A stretch of DNA of 33,658 nucleotides, from positions 1 to 33,658 of the forward strand of contig NZ_CALAOH010000194.1 of assembly GCF_937926365.1 (NCBI RefSeq), written 5' to 3'. Position numbers and translations under genes: made by a program. The stretch comes from an uncultured Azohydromonas sp. (lineage in GTDB: Bacteria; Pseudomonadota; Gammaproteobacteria; Burkholderiales; Burkholderiaceae_C). Below are positions 26,644-33,658 of the stretch, piece by piece. Positions within the stretch are counted from its first letter, which is position 1. The number at the start of each line of letters is the position of its first letter. The notes under the pieces were generated by a model that saw only the letters and a program-made list of their open reading frames with translations, was not told where the DNA came from and searched no databases.

Positions 26644-26895
26644 TCAGGCGGCCAGGCGCGCGGCGACGAAGTCCGTCAGCGTTCCCACGGTGGCGAAGGT
26701 GGCGCCTTCGATCTCGTCGTCCGCCAGGACCAGCCCGAAGCGTTCTTCCAGGCCGCCCAGCAGGGCCACCACGCCCATCGAATCGAGTTCGGGCAGCGCG
26801 CCCAGCAGCGGGGTGTCACGGGTGAATTCAGCAGTGCGTCCGCCCAGACCGAGCAGCTCGTCGAGCAGGGCGAGCACTTCTTGTTGAGTGTCCAT
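26644..26895 (-). CDS. Acyl carrier protein (XrtA-associated)
   Basis: 83 residues, the size of a free-standing acyl or peptidyl carrier protein. The phosphopantetheine site is ELDSMGV with Ser39; the flanking helices (EVLALLDELLGL and GVVALLGGLEERFGLVL, DDEIEGATFATVGTL) are typical. TAAGGA lies 11 bases before the ATG. It is the first gene of the minus-strand group and is divergent from the acyl-CoA ligase at 27228 across a 332-base region, so the ligase that charges it and the hydrolases that may unload it flank it directly. The attached acyl or aminoacyl group is unknown. Confidence 0.92.
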   Translation of the reverse strand: MDTQQEVLALLDELLGLGGRTAEFTRDTPLLGALPELDSMGVVALLGGLEERFGLVLADDEIEGATFATVGTLTDFVAARLAA

Positions 26896-27227
26896 GCGGG
26901 AAATTCCTTAGACCAACAACGGCCACCGCGCCCGAAGCCCGGGACGCCGTGACCTGTGACAGGCAGAGGGTGGCTGCGTCCCAAATCCCGGCACGGCGGC
27001 CGGTTTCGTCCCTGACGAAACGGGATACCACGGCTTGACGCAGCGATCCCTCGGGAGCAGGTGCCGAACATGGAATTTTGCACCAGCATGGGCGCTTGAA
27101 ATTGGGCCCGATAATTGGATACTTCAAAGTTTTTCTCAAAATCCGCCATTCCTGCCCTGGCTCAAGCCCGGGGCTGCCGGGGCTGCCCAAGGGGTTGGCC
27201 CGAGGGTTTGGGGAAGAGATCCCGCGC
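26896..27227. promoter_or_regulatory. Divergent promoter region between ACP and acyl-CoA ligase
   Basis: This 332-base region drives genes outward in both directions. For the plus strand, TTGAAA (27096-27101) and GATACT (27118-27123) stand 16 bases apart, a fair sigma70-type promoter about 100 bases before the ligase ATG. A perfect inverted repeat with 8-bp arms, GTTTCGTC / GACGAAAC around CCT, lies at 27003-27021, and a smaller one, CCTGT-G-ACAGG, at 26953-26963. Both are operator-like. I found no convincing -24/-12 (sigma54) site, although XrtA loci are often under PrsK/PrsR control. An ATG frame that runs through the region from 27078 does not look like protein. Confidence 0.45.
27003..27021. 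repeat. Perfect inverted repeat, operator-like
   Basis: Arms GTTTCGTC and GACGAAAC separated by three bases, in the divergent region about 75 bases upstream of the candidate ligase -35 and 107 bases upstream of the ACP start. Its symmetry and placement suit a regulator binding site; a short RNA hairpin in the ACP leader is the alternative. Confidence 0.4.
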
Positions 27228-28838
27228 ATGCCTGCTGCCGCCTTGTTGCCTGAATTGATCACCTGCGCGGCGTGGCGCGCGCCCGAGACCCCGGCCCTGA
27301 GCCAGGGCGGGCGGGTGCTGGAGTACGCCGCGCTGCAGGCGCGGGTGCAGGGTTTCGCTGCGGGGCTGATGGCGCTGGGCCTGCGGCGCGCCGAGCGCGT
27401 GGCGATCTGGCTGGAGAAGCGCTTCGAGGCCGTGGTGGCGAGCTTCGGCGCGCCGGCGGCCGGCGGCGCGTTCGTGCCGCTGAACCCGCTGCTCAAGCCG
27501 GCGCAGGTCGGCTTCATCCTGGCCGACTGCAACGTGCGGGTGCTGGTGACCTCACCCGAGCGGCTGCCGCTGCTGTTGCCGCAGCTGCCGAGCTGCCCGG
27601 ACCTGCGCCACGTGGTGCTCACGGGCGCGGTGCCGCCCGGGGTGGCGTTGCCGCCGGGCGTGGTGCTCAGCGCCTGGGACGCGCTGCTCGACGCGCCGTC
27701 GCGCGTCGGGCACCGCGTCATCGACGCCGACATGGCCGCCATCCTCTACACCTCCGGCAGCACCGGGCGGCCCAAGGGCGTGGTGCTGTCGCACCGCAAC
27801 CTCGTGGCCGGCGCGGCCAGCGTCGCGTCCTACCTGGACAACCGCCCGGAGGACACGCTGCTGGCGGCGCTGCCGCTGTCCTTCGACGCGGGCTTCAGCC
27901 AGCTCACCACGGCCTTTCACGCCGGCGCGCGCGTGGAGCTGCTGAACTGGCTGCTGCCGCGCGACGTGCTGCGTTGCATGGAGCGCGAGCGCGTCACGGG
28001 GTTGACGGCTGTGCCGCCGCTGTACATCCAGCTCGCGGCGCTGCCCTGGCCGGCGGCGATCGGCGAGCACTTGCGCTACTTCGCCAACACCGGCGGGCGC
28101 ATGCCGCGCGAGACGCTGGCGCTGCTGCGCGAGCGCGTGCCCAAAGCTGAACCCTTCCTGATGTACGGCCTGACCGAGGCCTTCCGCTCCACGTACCTGC
28201 CGCCGGAGGAAGTGGACCGCCGGCCCGACTCCATCGGCCGCGCCATTCCCAACGCCGAGATCCTGGTGCTGCGCGAGGACGGCAGCGAGTGCGCGCCGGG
28301 CGAGCCGGGCGAGCTGGTGCACCGCGGCGCGCTGGTGGGTCTGGGCTACTGGAACGACCCGGCGCGCACCGCCGAGCGCTACAAGCCGCTGCCCGCGGGC
28401 GTGGCCGGGCGCGAGGGTGCGCTGCCGCTGGGCGAGGTCGCGGTGTTTTCCGGCGACACGGTCACGCGCGACGCGGACGGCTTCCTGTACTTCGTGGGCC
28501 GGCGCGACGAGATGATCAAGACCTCCGGCTACCGTGTCAGCCCGACGGAGGTGGAGGAGGAGCTGTACGCCACGCGGCTGGTGGGCGAATGCGCGGCCTT
28601 CGGCGTGGAGCATCCGGTGCTGGGGCAGGCCATCCGCGTGGTGGCTACCGCGCCGGCGGGTGCCGGCGGCGTGGACACCGCCGCGCTGCTGGCCGAGTGC
28701 CGCCGGCGCATGCCCGCCTACATGGTGCCGGCGGGGGTGGAGGTGGTGGCCGGGCCGCTGCCGCGCAACCCCAACGGCAAGATCGACCGCAAGGCCCTGG
28801 CCGAGGCCTGGGCACGGCGGCAAGCTGCCGAGGGCTGA
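27228..28838 (+). CDS. Acyl-CoA ligase (AMP-forming), XrtA-associated (TIGR03098-like)
   Basis: 536 residues from ATG 27228, with GGGGAAGAG just upstream; the open frame before it is non-coding leader. Adenylate-forming enzyme motifs are complete: A3 ILYTSGSTGRPKGVVLSH near residue 171, A5 MYGLTEAFRSTYL, A7 SGDTVTRDADGFLYFVGRRD, A8 KTSGYRVSPTEVEEELY, and A10 PNGKIDRKAL near residue 515 with the catalytic Lys. It should activate a carboxylic acid with ATP and pass it to CoA or, more likely given the divergent ACP, to the carrier protein. The substrate is unknown; the decarboxylase next door suggests that an amino acid or its amine may be involved. Confidence 0.92.
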   Translation: MPAAALLPELITCAAWRAPETPALSQGGRVLEYAALQARVQGFAAGLMALGLRRAERVAIWLEKRFEAVVASFGAPAAGGAFVPLNPLLKPAQVGFILADCNVRVLVTSPERLPLLLPQLPSCPDLRHVVLTGAVPPGVALPPGVVLSAWDALLDAPSRVGHRVIDADMAAILYTSGSTGRPKGVVLSHRNLVAGAASVASYLDNRPEDTLLAALPLSFDAGFSQLTTAFHAGARVELLNWLLPRDVLRCMERERVTGLTAVPPLYIQLAALPWPAAIGEHLRYFANTGGRMPRETLALLRERVPKAEPFLMYGLTEAFRSTYLPPEEVDRRPDSIGRAIPNAEILVLREDGSECAPGEPGELVHRGALVGLGYWNDPARTAERYKPLPAGVAGREGALPLGEVAVFSGDTVTRDADGFLYFVGRRDEMIKTSGYRVSPTEVEEELYATRLVGECAAFGVEHPVLGQAIRVVATAPAGAGGVDTAALLAECRRRMPAYMVPAGVEVVAGPLPRNPNGKIDRKALAEAWARRQAAEG

Positions 28839-28869
28839 GTCCGCGCTCAGTTCGGTCGTGAAATGACCC

Positions 28870-28895
28870 GTTCGTACTGAGATCGAAGTACGAAC
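28870..28895. repeat. Palindromic repeat unit 1 (CTGAG-type)
   Basis: Nine-base perfect arms, GTTCGTACT / AGTACGAAC, around an eight-base loop GAGATCGA, between the acyl-CoA ligase and the decarboxylase. The pattern GTTCGTnCTGAG...GAAC resembles the palindromic intergenic repeats (the TTCGACAAGCTCAG type) scattered through many proteobacterial genomes. That link is from memory. It is not followed by a T-run. Confidence 0.55.
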
Positions 28896-28929
28896 CCGAC
28901 AGGCTGCGATGGCGGCATCCCGGCGGGGG

Positions 28930-28958
28930 CCGTTCATCCTTTACCTCAGGACGAACGG
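28930..28958. repeat. Palindromic repeat unit 2, inverted relative to unit 1
   Basis: Eleven-base arms, CCGTTCATCCT / AGGACGAACGG with one mismatch, around the loop TTACCTC. Read on the minus strand it starts CCGTTCGTCCTGAGG, so it shares GTTCGTnCTGAG with unit 1 but in the opposite orientation, 34 bases away. The pair sits in the 154-base leader of the decarboxylase and could attenuate or stabilise the transcript. Confidence 0.5.
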
Positions 28959-28992
28959 AATCCGTCTGACCTCCTTGCTTTCTTCCGCATCC

Positions 28993-30225
28993 ATGACCCA
29001 ACCCCCCATCCATGCCCCCATGTCGCAGTTCGCCGTGCGCGATGGCGAGCTGCTGGTCAACGGCTGGCCGCTGCGCCGGCTGGCCGAGCGCGTGGGTGCC
29101 ACGCCCTTCTACGCCTACGACCGCGGCCTGCTGCGCGCGCGCGCGGCCGAGCTGCGCGCGGCGCTGCCCGCGGCGGTGAAGCTGCACTACGCGATGAAGG
29201 CCAACCCCATGCCGGCGCTGGTGGCGCTCATGGCGCAGCTGGTGGACGGCATCGACGTGGCCTCCGCCGGCGAGCTGCGCGTGGCGCTGGACGCCGGCGC
29301 CGACCCGCGCGAGATCAGCTTCGCCGGCCCGGGCAAGCGCGAGGCGGAGCTGCGCCAGGCGGTGGCCGCGGGCGTGCTGCTCAACGTCGAGTCCGAGCGC
29401 GAGCTGGCGCTGCTGCCCGGCATCGCGCAATCGCTGGGCCTGCCCGCGCGCGTGGCGCTGCGCGTGAACCCCGACTTCGAGCTCAAGGGCTCGGGCATGC
29501 GCATGGGCGGCGGTGCAAAACCCTTCGGCATCGACGCCGAGCGGCTGCCGGCGCTGCTGGGCACGCTGGGGCGCGAGGGCCTGGCCTTCGAGGGCTTCCA
29601 CCTCTTCGCCGGCTCGCAGAACCTCAAGGCCGAGGCGATCTGCGAGGCGCAGCGCCTGTCCTACGAGCTGGCGCTGCGGCTGTCGGAGCACGCCCCGGCG
29701 CCGGTGCGCTGCCTGAACCTGGGCGGCGGCTTCGGCATCCCGTACTTCCCCGGCGAGCAGCGGCTGGCGCTGGGCCCGATCGCGGAGAACCTGCAGCGCC
29801 TGGCCGAGCGCGCCGCGCGCGAGCTGCCGCAGGCGGCGCTGGTGCTGGAGCTGGGCCGCTACCTGGTGGGCGAGGCGGGCGTCTACGTGGCGCGGGTGCT
29901 GGAGCGCAAGGTTTCGCGCGGGCAGGTGTTCCTGATCACCGACGGCGGGCTGCACCACCACCTCGCGGCCTCGGGCAACTTCGGCCAGGTGCTGCGCAAG
30001 AACTACCCGGCGGCCATCGGCACGCGCATGGACGCGCCGGCGGCGGAAAGCGTCTCGGTGGTGGGCCCGCTGTGCACGCCGCTGGACCTGCTGGCCGAGC
30101 GCATGGCGCTGCCCGAAGCGGGCGAGGGCGACTTGGTGGTGGTGTTCCAGTCCGGCGCCTACGGCGCCAGCGCCAGCCCGCAGGGTTTCCTCAGCCATCC
30201 GGGGTGTCTGGAAGTGCTGGTGTGA
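28993..30225 (+). CDS. PLP-dependent decarboxylase, XrtA-associated (TIGR03099-like)
   Basis: 410 residues from ATG 28993; a possible start at 28909 would run through the palindromic repeats. It is a fold type III (alanine-racemase-like barrel) decarboxylase related to diaminopimelate/ornithine decarboxylases. The PLP lysine is Lys69 in HYAMKANPMPAL, FHLFAGSQNL replaces the HIGSQ segment of DAP decarboxylases, LNLGGGFGIPYF is the phosphate-binding loop, and Cys361 in PLCTPLDLL with GAYGAS forms the second active-site half. Decarboxylation of an amino acid or carrier-bound amino acid is expected. It follows the AMP ligase and belongs to the ACP/hydrolase/ligase module. Confidence 0.92.
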   Translation: MTQPPIHAPMSQFAVRDGELLVNGWPLRRLAERVGATPFYAYDRGLLRARAAELRAALPAAVKLHYAMKANPMPALVALMAQLVDGIDVASAGELRVALDAGADPREISFAGPGKREAELRQAVAAGVLLNVESERELALLPGIAQSLGLPARVALRVNPDFELKGSGMRMGGGAKPFGIDAERLPALLGTLGREGLAFEGFHLFAGSQNLKAEAICEAQRLSYELALRLSEHAPAPVRCLNLGGGFGIPYFPGEQRLALGPIAENLQRLAERAARELPQAALVLELGRYLVGEAGVYVARVLERKVSRGQVFLITDGGLHHHLAASGNFGQVLRKNYPAAIGTRMDAPAAESVSVVGPLCTPLDLLAERMALPEAGEGDLVVVFQSGAYGASASPQGFLSHPGCLEVLV

Positions 30226-30232
30226 GGCGGGG

Positions 30233-32263
30233 TTGAGGCCCGTACTCCCCGCCGCCTTCCTCTCCACTGCCGCCGCCGCGGCGGCGCTGTTCATCGCCGC
30301 GCACCACCCCTTGGGCCCCGGCGTGGCCGTGGTGCTGGTGCTGGCCTGGGGGACGCTGAACTTCGCGTGGCCCACGGCCTGGCTGGCGCTGTTGCCGGCG
30401 CTGCTGCCGGTGGCGAGCCTGGCGCCGTGGAGCGGCTGGGTGGCACTGGAGGAGTTCGACCTGCTGCTGCTGGGCACGGCCGCCGGTGTGTACGCGCGGC
30501 AGGCGCTGGACCTCGCCCGGGGCCGTGCCGAGGCCGGCAAGCCGCCGCCGGCCGCCGTGCTGGCACTGGCCGGGGCGCTGGGGCTGTGGACGCTGCTGGC
30601 GCTGTGGCGCGGGCTGCTGGACGCGCCCGGCGCTCCGGGCTGGTTCGATGCCTTCCTGCAGCCGCTCAACGCGTGGCGCCTGGCCAAGTCCGCGCTGTGG
30701 GTGCTGCTGCTGCTGCCCGCGCTGCACGTGGCGCTGCAGGCCGCGCCCGCGCGCGCGCTGCGGCGGCTGCGCCTGGGCATGCTGGCCGGCACGGCGTTGT
30801 TCCTGGCCGCCGTGCTGTGGGAGCGCGCGGCCTACGCGGGGCTGCTGCAGTTCAGCAGCAGCTACCGCACCACGGGGCCGTTCTGGGAGATGAACGTGGG
30901 CGGCGCGGGCATCGACGCCTACGTGGCGCTGGCCATGCCCTTCACCGCGTGGGCGCTGTGGCGGCTGCGCCGTCCGCTGCCGTGGTGCCTGGCGGCGCTG
31001 ATGGCCGTGGCGCTGATCTACGCGGCGCTCACCACGTTCTCGCGCGGCGTGTACGGGGCCGTGGCGCTGCCGCTGCTGCTGCCCCTGGCGTGGCGGGCGC
31101 TGTCGCGGCTGCGGCAGGGGCGGCTGCGCGGGCTGCTGCAGGCCGGCGCGCTCACGGTGGTGGCGGTGCTGTTGCTGGTGACGGTGTCGGAGGAACTGGA
31201 GCTCACGGGCGTGGCCGTGACGCTGGCGCTGTGGCTGCTGGCGGCGCTGGCGGTGTGGCGCTTCACGCGCATCGGCTGGCGCGCCGCCGCGGGCGTGACG
31301 CTGGCCGTGACGCTGGTGGCCGAGGTGGTGGCCGTGTTCAGCGGCGGCAGCTTCATGCGCGAGCGCCTCAACGCCAGCGGCATGGACCTGCAGGCGCGCC
31401 TGGAGCATTGGGGCCGCGGGCTGGCGCTGCTGCGCTCGGACGCCGATCTCGCGCTGGGCCTGGGCGCCGGGCGGCTGCCCGCGCGCTACGCGGGCACCGC
31501 GGGGCACCCGGGCTTCTCCGGCACCGCGCGGTGGGAGCCGGACGGGAGCGTGCGGCTCACCGGGCGCCAGCCCGGCGCGCATCCCCGCGGCTACTACGGG
31601 CTCGCGCAGCGCGTGGCCGTGCATCCCGGGCCGCACCGCGTGGAGCTGCGCCTGCGCGCCGAGGTGCCGAGCTGGGTGATGTTGAAGGTGTGCGAGTCCT
31701 GGCTGCTCTACGACCTGCGCTGCCAGCTGCGGCAGCTGCGGGTGGTGCCCGGGCCGGTGGACGCGCGGCTGACGACGGTGCTGCGCTTCCCGCCGCTGAG
31801 CAGCCCGCCGTTGCCGCGCATGCACGTGTTCATGGTGGCCGTGCGCACCGGCGCGCTGCGCGTGGACGAGATGCGGCTGTACGCCGGCGGCGAGCAGCTG
31901 CTGCGCAACGGCGACTTCTCCGACGGGCTGGCGCACTGGTGGCCCACGGCGCAGGAGTACTACACGCCCTGGCACATCGACAACCTGTACCTGGAGCTGC
32001 TGATCGAGCGCGGCGTGCCGGGGCTGGCGCTGTTCCTGGCGCTCGTGGCCGCGGCGCTGTGGCGGCTGGCGCGCGTGGTGCGCGCGGGCGGCGAGCTGGC
32101 CGAATCCGGCGTGTTCCTGGGGGCGGCGCTGTGCGGCGGCCTGCTGGTGGGCCTGATCAGCGGCGTGATGGACATGCCGCGCGTGGCCTGGCTGCTGTGG
32201 CTGCTGCCGTGGACGGCGCTGCTGCTGCCGCTGGAGGAGGCGGCGCCGTCGCGGAAGGCCTAG
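30233..32263 (+). CDS. O-antigen ligase/polymerase-like protein with inserted soluble domain
   Basis: 676 residues. About ten hydrophobic segments fill residues 1-400 and resume after 590, as in Wzy_C/O-antigen ligase proteins; the conserved end NLYLELLIERGVPGLALFL is clear. Between them, at about residues 410-570, lies a soluble stretch rich in beta strands that ends LLRNGDFSDGLAHWW, a signature of jelly-roll carbohydrate-binding modules. The protein is therefore longer than a plain ligase (usually 400-450). TTG 30233 is the first start, seven bases after the decarboxylase stop with AGGCGGGG ahead of it; a start further in is possible. Likely role: periplasmic polymerisation or ligation of the repeat units. 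Confidence 0.8.
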   Translation: MRPVLPAAFLSTAAAAAALFIAAHHPLGPGVAVVLVLAWGTLNFAWPTAWLALLPALLPVASLAPWSGWVALEEFDLLLLGTAAGVYARQALDLARGRAEAGKPPPAAVLALAGALGLWTLLALWRGLLDAPGAPGWFDAFLQPLNAWRLAKSALWVLLLLPALHVALQAAPARALRRLRLGMLAGTALFLAAVLWERAAYAGLLQFSSSYRTTGPFWEMNVGGAGIDAYVALAMPFTAWALWRLRRPLPWCLAALMAVALIYAALTTFSRGVYGAVALPLLLPLAWRALSRLRQGRLRGLLQAGALTVVAVLLLVTVSEELELTGVAVTLALWLLAALAVWRFTRIGWRAAAGVTLAVTLVAEVVAVFSGGSFMRERLNASGMDLQARLEHWGRGLALLRSDADLALGLGAGRLPARYAGTAGHPGFSGTARWEPDGSVRLTGRQPGAHPRGYYGLAQRVAVHPGPHRVELRLRAEVPSWVMLKVCESWLLYDLRCQLRQLRVVPGPVDARLTTVLRFPPLSSPPLPRMHVFMVAVRTGALRVDEMRLYAGGEQLLRNGDFSDGLAHWWPTAQEYYTPWHIDNLYLELLIERGVPGLALFLALVAAALWRLARVVRAGGELAESGVFLGAALCGGLLVGLISGVMDMPRVAWLLWLLPWTALLLPLEEAAPSRKA

Positions 32264-32284
32264 AGCTGGCGCGGCTCGCCGCGC

Positions 32285-32494
32285 TCACCCCCGCGGCACC
32301 GTTCCCCCGTGCCGCGCGCCGCTGCCGGCGTGCGGCGGCGCGCCGCCGCGTTCGTCGCTCCAGCGCTCCAGGGGCTCGCCTTCCTCCTGCGCCTCGTCCT
32401 GCGCGTGCCGCGCCGTGGCGGCCAGCGCGCCCAGCACCAGGCCGAGCACGCCGCCGATCCAGAAGGCCACCAGCAGCCACCACGCCGACACCAT
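32285..32494 (-). CDS. Small membrane protein, 69 residues
   Basis: The N-terminus is one clean hydrophobic helix, WWLLVAFWIGGVLGLVLGAL, followed by a charged, proline/glycine-rich tail. GGGGGACGGGAA stands directly before the ATG. This resembles small DUF3789-like membrane proteins of unknown role. It is on the opposite strand to the ligase-like gene, converging with it across 21 bases. The gap 32495-32670 upstream of it holds nothing else I can support. Confidence 0.5.
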   Translation of the reverse strand: MVSAWWLLVAFWIGGVLGLVLGALAATARHAQDEAQEEGEPLERWSDERGGAPPHAGSGARHGGTVPRG

Positions 32495-32670
32495 TTCCCG
32501 TCCCCCATCCGCGCTCCCTGCATTGCGCTCTCTGGCCGGGCACCGCGATGGCGCCCGGTGGCGCCGCCCGTGTGAAGGTCCTGAGCGGCGTGCAGCAGGG
32601 CATGTTCCCGTCGCGGCGCGGTGCGACGGCTACCGGATGTGGGGGGGTCAGCCGCCCCGGGGACGGCGGC

Positions 32671-33658
32671 TCAGGGACGCGGCGCCGGCGTGTCCTGCCA
32701 CAGCAGCCGCGTCTTGACCCAGGCATGGCGCAGCAGCAGGCCCGGGGGCATGCGCAGCGCGTGCGCGCGCAGGTACAGCAGCGCCAGCGCCGGCGCCGTC
32801 AAGGGCAGGCGCAGCCCGGGATGCGGACAGCGCAGCGCACGCGCCCACAGCGCATCCATCAGCGCCTGCAGCGCCGGGCCCGGCGCGGCGACGGCCGCGG
32901 CACGCAGCGCCGATGCCGGTACGGACGTGCCCAGCAGCCGCTGCGCGGCGCGCAGCCCGTAGTGCAGCTCGCGCAGCAGCCCCAGCTCGCGTGCGCGCTC
33001 GGCCAGCGCCGGCCAGAACGCCGGCGTCCCGGCGCTGAAGTGGCGCAGCAGCGCGTCGATGTCCCAGAGGTCGCGCAGCCCGTGGCTGAACTCCTCGTTG
33101 CGCAGCAGGTGCGTCATGGCGTGCAGCACCATGTCCGCCGGCGCCAGCACCCGCACCCCCTCCAGCGCGGTGGGCACTGCGGCGGCCAGCAGCCGCGCGG
33201 GATCGGGCCGGTGGCGCGCGGTCTGGGGCAGCAGCCCGTGGTGCACGTCCACCACCGTGTAGCGGTCGCGGTGCGTCATGGGGGGCAGCTCGTGCGTCCA
33301 GGCGCGGTAGTAGTGCTGGTCGTAGGCGCTGAGATCGGGGTCGAAGTTCCAGCCGTGCCGCTGCAGCTGCGACTCCACCTCGGCCAGCCGCTCGCGCGGC
33401 ACCAGGATGTCGGTGTCGGAGAACAGCCGTCCCTCGGCCGCCGGCAGCCCGGCCAGCACGTAGGCCGCGCCCTTGAGCAGCACCAGCGGCAGCCCCAGCG
33501 GCGCCAGCGCGCGGCGCAGGTGCTGCGCCTCGCGCCGGATCTCCTCGTGCTGCGCCCGCGCCAGCAGCAGCGCCGCGTGCAGGTGCGCGCGCGGCGCCTC
33601 GGGCACCGCCTCCAGCAACCCCAGCGCCTGCAGCCGCAGCGCCAGCCGGCCGTGCAAC
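32671..33658 (-). CDS. Nucleotidyltransferase family protein (NTP_transf_5 type), 5' truncated
   Basis: At least 328 residues; the frame is open to the right edge of the window, where the only start is a TTG, so the true start is probably outside. The N-terminal half shows the fold of the nucleotidyltransferase family PF14907: LVLLKGAAYVLAGL followed by GRLFSDTDILVPRERL with the metal-binding Asp pair, then VDVHHGLLP. Such proteins are frequent in XrtA/PEP-CTERM polysaccharide loci, where their role is unproven. The C-terminal part is helical with many Leu/Ala. It is transcribed toward the small membrane protein gene. Confidence 0.78.
   Translation of the reverse strand, partial: LHGRLALRLQALGLLEAVPEAPRAHLHAALLLARAQHEEIRREAQHLRRALAPLGLPLVLLKGAAYVLAGLPAAEGRLFSDTDILVPRERLAEVESQLQRHGWNFDPDLSAYDQHYYRAWTHELPPMTHRDRYTVVDVHHGLLPQTARHRPDPARLLAAAVPTALEGVRVLAPADMVLHAMTHLLRNEEFSHGLRDLWDIDALLRHFSAGTPAFWPALAERARELGLLRELHYGLRAAQRLLGTSVPASALRAAAVAAPGPALQALMDALWARALRCPHPGLRLPLTAPALALLYLRAHALRMPPGLLLRHAWVKTRLLWQDTPAPRP

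Noticed and set aside
27078..27227. N-terminal extension of the acyl-CoA ligase by 50 codons
   Set aside because: It would start at the candidate promoter's -35, looks unlike protein, and the family begins near the ATG at 27228.
28909..28992. N-terminal extension of the decarboxylase by 28 codons
   Set aside because: It reads through the second palindromic repeat and has no family-like sequence.

Overview
The window is a very G+C-rich stretch that holds most of an exopolysaccharide locus of the exosortase A (XrtA / PEP-CTERM) type. The gene families (XrtA-linked glycosyltransferases and amidotransferase, XrtA-linked hydrolases 1 and 2, ligase and decarboxylase) and the high G+C point to a betaproteobacterium of the order Burkholderiales, perhaps an Azohydromonas/Caldimonas/Rubrivivax relative. 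This placement is inferred from family content; there is no rRNA or housekeeping gene to confirm it.

Layout. 1-4545 (+): the end of an exosortase-EpsI protein, then an MBOAT O-acyltransferase, its SGNH-type partner and a GNAT/FemAB-like protein, all tightly packed. 4546-13329 (+): after a promoter-like gap comes an assembly block with an XrtA glycosyltransferase, the XrtA amidotransferase, a TviB-like UDP-HexNAc dehydrogenase, a second XrtA glycosyltransferase, UDP-glucose 6-dehydrogenase and a third GT4 glycosyltransferase. 13380-14930 (+): a strikingly AT-rich island with an unannotated 48-codon membrane peptide gene whose stop lies one base before an XrtA O-glycosylation ligase. 14954-19764 (+): a NodB deacetylase and two large exported polysaccharide-active-looking proteins (a beta-helix protein and a YetA/PL26-like protein). 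19826-26895 (-): a degenerate asparagine-synthetase-like protein, an oligosaccharide flippase, a glycosyltransferase, XrtA hydrolases 1 and 2 and an acyl carrier protein. 27228-32263 (+), divergent from the carrier protein: an acyl-CoA ligase, a PLP decarboxylase and a second O-antigen-ligase-like protein with an extra soluble domain. 32285-33658 (-): a small membrane protein and a nucleotidyltransferase-like protein cut by the window edge.

How they fit together (inference). The two dehydrogenases would supply uronic acid and HexNAc-uronic acid donors. The glycosyltransferases build a repeat unit, the amidotransferase may amidate a sugar acid, and the flippase moves the unit across the membrane. 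Ligase/polymerase proteins handle the product in the periplasm, where MBOAT/SGNH, NodB and the lyase-like proteins would acetylate, deacetylate or trim it. The ACP, two atypical alpha/beta hydrolases, AMP ligase and decarboxylase form a separate conserved XrtA module whose product is, to my knowledge, not established; this is the best candidate for an undescribed pathway here. No priming transferase, chain-length protein, outer-membrane exporter or PEP-CTERM substrate is visible; they presumably lie outside the window. No tRNA, rRNA, CRISPR array or insertion sequence was seen.
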